64,000 nt of DNA from positions 3,171,501-3,235,500 of the forward strand of contig NC_007643.1 in the NCBI RefSeq assembly GCF_000013085.1, read 5' to 3'. This DNA comes from Rhodospirillum rubrum ATCC 11170. GTDB lineage: Bacteria > Pseudomonadota > Alphaproteobacteria > Rhodospirillales > Rhodospirillaceae. The notes below the pieces were generated by a model, which did no database searches, was not told where the DNA came from, and saw only the letters and a list, made by a program, of their open reading frames with translations. Below, piece by piece: positions 61,042 to 64,000 of the stretch (position 1 is the first letter of the stretch; each line of letters starts with the position of its first letter). The translations under genes were made by a program, and so were the position numbers.

Positions 61042-61406
61042 CAGGCCTTCCTTTGCGTCTTCGGGGCGGCTTTGCTCAGCTCGGCCCCATCCATCACGTA
61101 GAGTACGGCGGCGCCGGTGGCGACCATGGCGGTGGCCGACAACAGCGGGTTGCCGCGCAATGACGAGGCGACCAGCGCCCCCAGTCCGGTGGCGACGCCC
61201 GAGCGGGCGGCGCCGATCAGCACCTTGCGCAGGGCCTCGTCGCGGGTGATCTCCTGGTCCTTGAGCTTGCGGGCGGCGATCGCCAGGGCGGCCGTTCCGC
61301 CCACCAGGGCGCCGACCGCCCCGGCCCGCACCAGCAAATCGGCCGGCGCCGTTGGTCCGCCGACCCGCAGGCCGACGGCCCGCCCTTTTGTCCAGTCCTC
61401 AGACAT
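61041..61406 (-). CDS. Small glycine/alanine-rich membrane protein of the ferrosome-like cluster
   Basis: The 121-residue protein has two or three hydrophobic Gly/Ala-rich stretches (LLVRAGAVGALVGGTAALAI; VATGLGALVASSLRGNPLLS; TAMVATGAAVLYVMDG) and short basic ends. The start 61406 (MSEDWTKGRAV) has GAGGAG nine bases upstream; a frame continuing to 61544 lies in the gap. Its stop overlaps the next start. It may line or shape a membrane compartment, by analogy with small magnetosome/ferrosome proteins (inference). Confidence 0.7.
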   Translation of the reverse strand: MSEDWTKGRAVGLRVGGPTAPADLLVRAGAVGALVGGTAALAIAARKLKDQEITRDEALRKVLIGAARSGVATGLGALVASSLRGNPLLSATAMVATGAAVLYVMDGAELSKAAPKTQRKA

Positions 61407-61471
61407 CGCGCTCTCCTCAACCCGGAACGGCCCGGGACCTTGATCTGGCCAAGGCCCCGAACCTTGAAGTC

Positions 61472-61801
61472 TTACAAAGGCCGCAGGACCCGCGCGACCA
61501 TCTCGCGCAGATCCGCGTCGGCAAGGGTCAAACACTGCCGCCAAAAGTCGTTAGGGACGATGGAGGGATCATAGGACACCACGGCCGACAGGGCCGCCAT
61601 GTTCACCCGCACCTCGCCGATGCCCTGAAAAGCCCGGAGATCGGCAAGCCGCAGATCCAGCGGCATGCCCTTGAGCGCGCCAAGCACACCCAGGCCGATC
61701 TTCAGGCGAACCCGGCCGGGAAGATGGTGGGCGATGGAGGCGTAAGGGCGGATCCGCAACAACAGATCGACCAAATCGGACAAATTCGCGGACATACCCA
61801 T
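61472..61801 (-). CDS. HxxPGRxRxK-motif (R3/HMA-like) small protein, first gene of the ferrosome-like cluster
   Basis: The 109-residue protein reads MGMSANLSDLVDLLLRIRPY, then ASIAHHLPGRVRLKIGLGVL, the third occurrence of the HxxPGRxRxK motif, then an HMA-like domain (FQGIGEVRVNMAALSAVVSY). It is the promoter-proximal gene; a Fur-like box sits 178 bp upstream. Starts at 61801 or 61795 (second Met) are both possible. No enzyme motif; it may be an adaptor or chaperone for the ATPase. Confidence 0.75.
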   Translation of the reverse strand: MGMSANLSDLVDLLLRIRPYASIAHHLPGRVRLKIGLGVLGALKGMPLDLRLADLRAFQGIGEVRVNMAALSAVVSYDPSIVPNDFWRQCLTLADADLREMVARVLRPL

Positions 61802-62050
61802 GACCGTTAAAGAGGTATTTGTCCCACCCTAACGCTCGCCCGCCACAGCCGACAAGGGCGTTTATATCCTTTAGTCACCCATTTTTCCAATTCCGCTCAA
61901 GCCCGCCCGCCACCCCACCGGCGGGCGTTCATATCCTCTCGGCACCGTCGGAGATTGAAATCCGCGCGAAAAGTGGATTGCGAATGACTTTCATTTCCAA
62001 TACCATCGCGAAAATCCGGTCATTCGTCTTTGTACCTGGAGCAGGACAGC
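61802..62050. other. Divergent promoter region of the ferrosome-like cluster and the zinc-ribbon gene
   Basis: This 249-bp gap holds the Fur-like box at 61979 and AT-rich stretches near 61,860-61,890 (TTTATATCCTTTAGTCACCC) and 61,930. Both flanking genes start away from it. I see no further gene. Confidence 0.5.
61979..61993 (-). promoter_or_regulatory. Fur-like box before the ferrosome-like cluster
   Basis: TGCGAATGACTTTCA resembles TGAGAATNATTCTCA and is part of a 26-bp match (61979-62004) to 26675-26700, with 21 identical bases in the same orientation relative to the minus strand. It lies 178 bp before the cluster's first gene and 58 bp before the divergent zinc-ribbon gene. Confidence 0.55.
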
Positions 62051-62503
62051 ATGCAAATGGACGGCTCTTCGATGATTTTCCCCAGCTCTGAGGCTCTGCC
62101 CCAAAGCCCCCTTCCCGCCCGGCCAAAAGAACCCCACAGCCCGGAGCGCGAGCTTGAACAACTGCGCTGGGCGCGCTCGCGGCCGGTCTGCCCCCATTGC
62201 GGCTTTCGCCATGCCTATCGCCTGGAAGGCAGCCAAAGGGTCCGCTTCAAATGCGCCCGCTGCCGCAAGCAGTATTCGGCCCGTCGCGGCACGGTGATGG
62301 AACGCTCCAACGTTCCCACCGCCGGCTGGCTGACGGCGCTGCGCCTGTTCATCAGCGCCCCGGGCGCCGGCCTGCCCGCCCGCATCGAGCGCGCCACCGG
62401 CGTTAGCTACAAAACCGCCTGGAGCATGGTCCAGCGCATGCGCGCCGCCCCCGAAGATCCGCTGATCCTCGGCCTGCGCCAGACCACCCCGCCCCCGGGT
62501 TGA
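62051..62503 (+). CDS. Orphan zinc-ribbon/HTH protein related to IS1595-type transposases
   Basis: The 150-residue protein has a zinc ribbon with CPHCG and CARC (VCPHCGFRHAYRLEGSQRVR, FKCARCRKQYSARRGTVM) and then SNVPTAGWLTALRLF with an HTH-like ATGVSYKTAWSMVQRM, the N-terminal DNA-binding module of IS1595-type transposases. The DDE catalytic domain is absent and no inverted repeats flank it. I start at ATG 62051 (an in-frame TTG at 62030 is possible). It may be a domesticated regulator or a remnant. Its promoter region contains the Fur-like box. Confidence 0.72.
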   Translation: MQMDGSSMIFPSSEALPQSPLPARPKEPHSPERELEQLRWARSRPVCPHCGFRHAYRLEGSQRVRFKCARCRKQYSARRGTVMERSNVPTAGWLTALRLFISAPGAGLPARIERATGVSYKTAWSMVQRMRAAPEDPLILGLRQTTPPPG

Positions 62504-62577
62504 GCGGACTTCTCCCCTGGCCCGCCCTCGCCAGGGCGGCTTCCCCAGCGGAGGCCGCCCTTTTCCATGCCCGGGCC

Positions 62578-63099
62578 TTACAGCAGCGGCAGCACCGCCT
62601 GGGCCAGGACTTGGTCCTTCATTTCGCCGGCGAAGCGGGCGCGGACGATGCCCTGGCGGTCGATGACCAAAGTGGTCGGGAAAACGGCGACCTCGTAGCG
62701 GCTGGCGGTCAGCGACAACTCGTCGACCAGGAAGGGGAAGGTGGCGTCGACGTCGGTGATCGCCTTGCGCACGATCTGGGCATTGCCGCCGACATTGATC
62801 GCCATCAGATCGACGCCCTTGTCCGCCCATCCGCGATGGAAGGCCTCCAAAGCCGGCATCTCGGTCAGGCAGGGGGCGCAGCCGCCCAGCCAGAAATTCA
62901 CCACCACCACCCGCCCGGCATGATCCCTAAGGCTGGTCGGGGTGCCCTCCAGGGTCAGGGCGGCAAGATCGGGAGCCTTGGCGCCGGCGCGGCCGGCTTC
63001 TTCCGGCTTGCAGGCCGCGAGGCCCAGGACCAGCGCCAAACCCAGGGCGGCGGTCTTGGCGCTGGCCTTGACGCCCCAAGCCGGCTTAGTGTGTCGCAT
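62578..63099 (-). CDS. TlpA-family thioredoxin-like lipoprotein
   Basis: The 173-residue protein has a lipoprotein signal (ALGLALVLGLAAC) and a TlpA domain with VVVNFWLGGCAPCLTEMPAL (active-site CAPC), followed by AINVGGNAQIVRKAI and FPTTLVIDRQGIV. It is a periplasm-facing disulphide reductase-like protein, often serving cytochrome c maturation. Start 63099 has GAGGGG seven bases upstream; the frame to 63414 runs through the divergent cytochrome gene. The start of that cytochrome gene is only 37 bp away. Confidence 0.85.
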   Translation of the reverse strand: MRHTKPAWGVKASAKTAALGLALVLGLAACKPEEAGRAGAKAPDLAALTLEGTPTSLRDHAGRVVVVNFWLGGCAPCLTEMPALEAFHRGWADKGVDLMAINVGGNAQIVRKAITDVDATFPFLVDELSLTASRYEVAVFPTTLVIDRQGIVRARFAGEMKDQVLAQAVLPLL

Positions 63100-63136
63100 T
63101 CTCAACCCCTCGTCCTTTTCCACCGGTAGCCGCCCC

Positions 63137-63484
63137 ATGATGACCCGCCTTTCCCTCCCGCGCCCCTTGCTCGCCACCGCCGCCTTCGCCACCCTGATCG
63201 CTAGCGCCGCGCCGGCCCTGGCGGGCGATGACGCGTTGATCAGCGAAGGAGCGGCGCTGTTTAGCCTGTCGTGCCGCGACTGCCACGGCCGCGCCGGCGA
63301 AAAGGCCGCTTTGGGCCTGTCGCGACCGGTCGCTGCCCTGTCGGCCGCCGAGATCACCGCCGCCCTTGACGAGCGCCGCCGCCGGCCGCCGCGCTCGATG
63401 CAAGACCGCATCAAAAGCGGCCTGACCGATGACGATGTCGAGGCTTTGGCCGCCTACATCGCCTCGATCAAGACGCACCCTTAA
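63137..63484 (+). CDS. Small periplasmic c-type cytochrome
   Basis: The 115-residue protein has a signal peptide (LLATAAFATLIASAAPALAG) and one heme-c site CRDCH (SLSCRDCHGRAGEKA) with a distal Met candidate in RPPRSMQDRIKSGL, then DDDVEALAAYIASI, typical of small class I cytochromes c. Starts 63137 and 63140 are both Met. It is flanked by two TlpA-like genes, overlapping the second by 4 bp. Confidence 0.85.
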   Translation: MMTRLSLPRPLLATAAFATLIASAAPALAGDDALISEGAALFSLSCRDCHGRAGEKAALGLSRPVAALSAAEITAALDERRRRPPRSMQDRIKSGLTDDDVEALAAYIASIKTHP

Positions 63485-63999
63485 AGCAGCGGCCCAACCG
63501 CCTTTTCCAGGGCCGCCCGGTTGAGCGGACTGTTGAAGCGCGCCACCAGCCTGCCCTCGCGGTCGATCAGGAACGACGTGGGGGCGGCGACCACCTCATA
63601 GCGCTTGGTGGTGATGCCCAGGGCATCGGTCAGCAGCGGAAACGACACCTGAAGCCGCCGGGCGACATCGCCCACCACCTTGTCCTCCTGGCCCATGTTG
63701 ATCGCCAGGATCTCGAAGCCGCGCCCGCGGGTTTCCCGGTAGAAGCCGTCGAAATCGGGCATCTCGGCCAGACAGGGACCGCATTCGGCCAGCCAGAAAT
63801 TGATCAGAACCACCTTGCCGCGCTGGTCGGCCAGACGCACCACGGCGTCTTGCCGGTCGGTCGCCACCAGTTCGGGCGCCCCCTGATCGGTGCGCGCCGT
63901 TTTGGGCGCCTCGTCGCAGCCCGCCGCCAGCAGGGCGCCGATCAGGCCGACCGCCGCCCACAAGCCCCTGGCCCTGGCCCTAGTCAACGCAACGACCAT
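63481..63999 (-). CDS. TlpA-family thioredoxin-like lipoprotein (second copy)
   Basis: The 172-residue protein has a lipoprotein signal (LWAAVGLIGALLAAGC) and a TlpA domain with VVLINFWLAECGPCLAEMPD (CGPC active site), AINMGQEDKVVGDV and APTSFLIDREGRL. It resembles the protein at 62578-63099 along most of its length, so the two are probably paralogues. ATG 63999 is one base from the window edge; a further upstream start cannot be excluded. It overlaps the convergent cytochrome gene by 4 bp. Confidence 0.85.
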   Translation of the reverse strand: MVVALTRARARGLWAAVGLIGALLAAGCDEAPKTARTDQGAPELVATDRQDAVVRLADQRGKVVLINFWLAECGPCLAEMPDFDGFYRETRGRGFEILAINMGQEDKVVGDVARRLQVSFPLLTDALGITTKRYEVVAAPTSFLIDREGRLVARFNSPLNRAALEKAVGPLL

Positions 64000-64000
64000 G

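Noticed and set aside
62051-62503. Intact IS1595 insertion sequence
   Set aside because: The catalytic DDE domain and terminal inverted repeats are missing.

Overview
The window is GC-rich, densely packed chromosomal DNA with almost no transposon content. The gene set points to an alphaproteobacterium, most likely a Rhodospirillum-like purple bacterium. The evidence is the hisG-hisD-UPF0262-phosphatase and maf-rng-yacG blocks typical of alphaproteobacteria, several methyl-accepting chemotaxis proteins, ThyX instead of ThyA, and FNR-type and Fur-like sites. The species is an inference from gene content; no 16S gene is present.

Layout. (1) 1-8394, minus strand: a tightly coupled glycan operon with a DegT/StrS aminotransferase, methyltransferase, WbqC-family protein, radical SAM/SPASM enzyme, TPR-glycosyltransferase, CapE/WbjB-like dehydratase, WecB-like epimerase and a partial TPR-like gene. 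(2) 8562-15452: a short-chain dehydrogenase, a MacB/Dev-type ABC exporter, an ICMT/PEMT-like methyltransferase, a HisKA_2 kinase and a transglutaminase-like protein. (3) 15818-19377: a breakpoint where a cold-shock gene and a GAF gene are both cut short at one 8-bp palindrome, then an MCP broken at a run of nine G and a CheY-like receiver. (4) 19431-23513: hcp under an FNR/DNR-type site, a small lipoprotein, an AT-rich foreign-looking acyltransferase gene between two related intergenic repeats, and tRNA-Phe. (5) 23617-29485: an FTR1-like small protein coupled to a GGDEF-EAL protein behind a Fur-like box, then a RimK-like ATP-grasp ligase paired with a GNAT-C39 protein. (6) 29530-35185: yacG, rng, maf, phosphatase, UPF0262, hisD, hisG. 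(7) 35461-45831: a solo Cache-type secreted protein facing an MCP, a dienelactone hydrolase, a ChaC-like protein, an EamA transporter, a HigBA toxin-antitoxin pair, a UPF0261/PEP-hydrolase-family operon, oxyR and a DUF2076 gene. (8) 46105-51993: a BMP-family nucleoside/nucleobase ABC importer with a cytosine-deaminase-like amidohydrolase behind a sigma-54 promoter. (9) 51949-57655: an MFS-USP fusion with a divergent MarR gene, then dut, thyX, an AlkZ/YcaQ-like glycosylase gene and dcd. (10) 57677-61801: a ferrosome-like cluster with a P1B-type ATPase and two further proteins carrying the same N-terminal HxxPGRxRxK motif, plus two small glycine/alanine- or proline-rich membrane-type proteins. 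(11) 62051-63999: an orphan IS1595-type zinc-ribbon protein and a TlpA / cytochrome c / TlpA group.

The strongest candidate for an exciting system is the ferrosome-like cluster. The intergenic region before it carries a 26-bp sequence that matches at 21 positions the one upstream of the GGDEF-EAL/FTR1-like operon 35 kb away. This suggests that one iron-responsive regulator controls a putative iron-storage organelle, an iron-permease-like accessory protein and a c-di-GMP enzyme.
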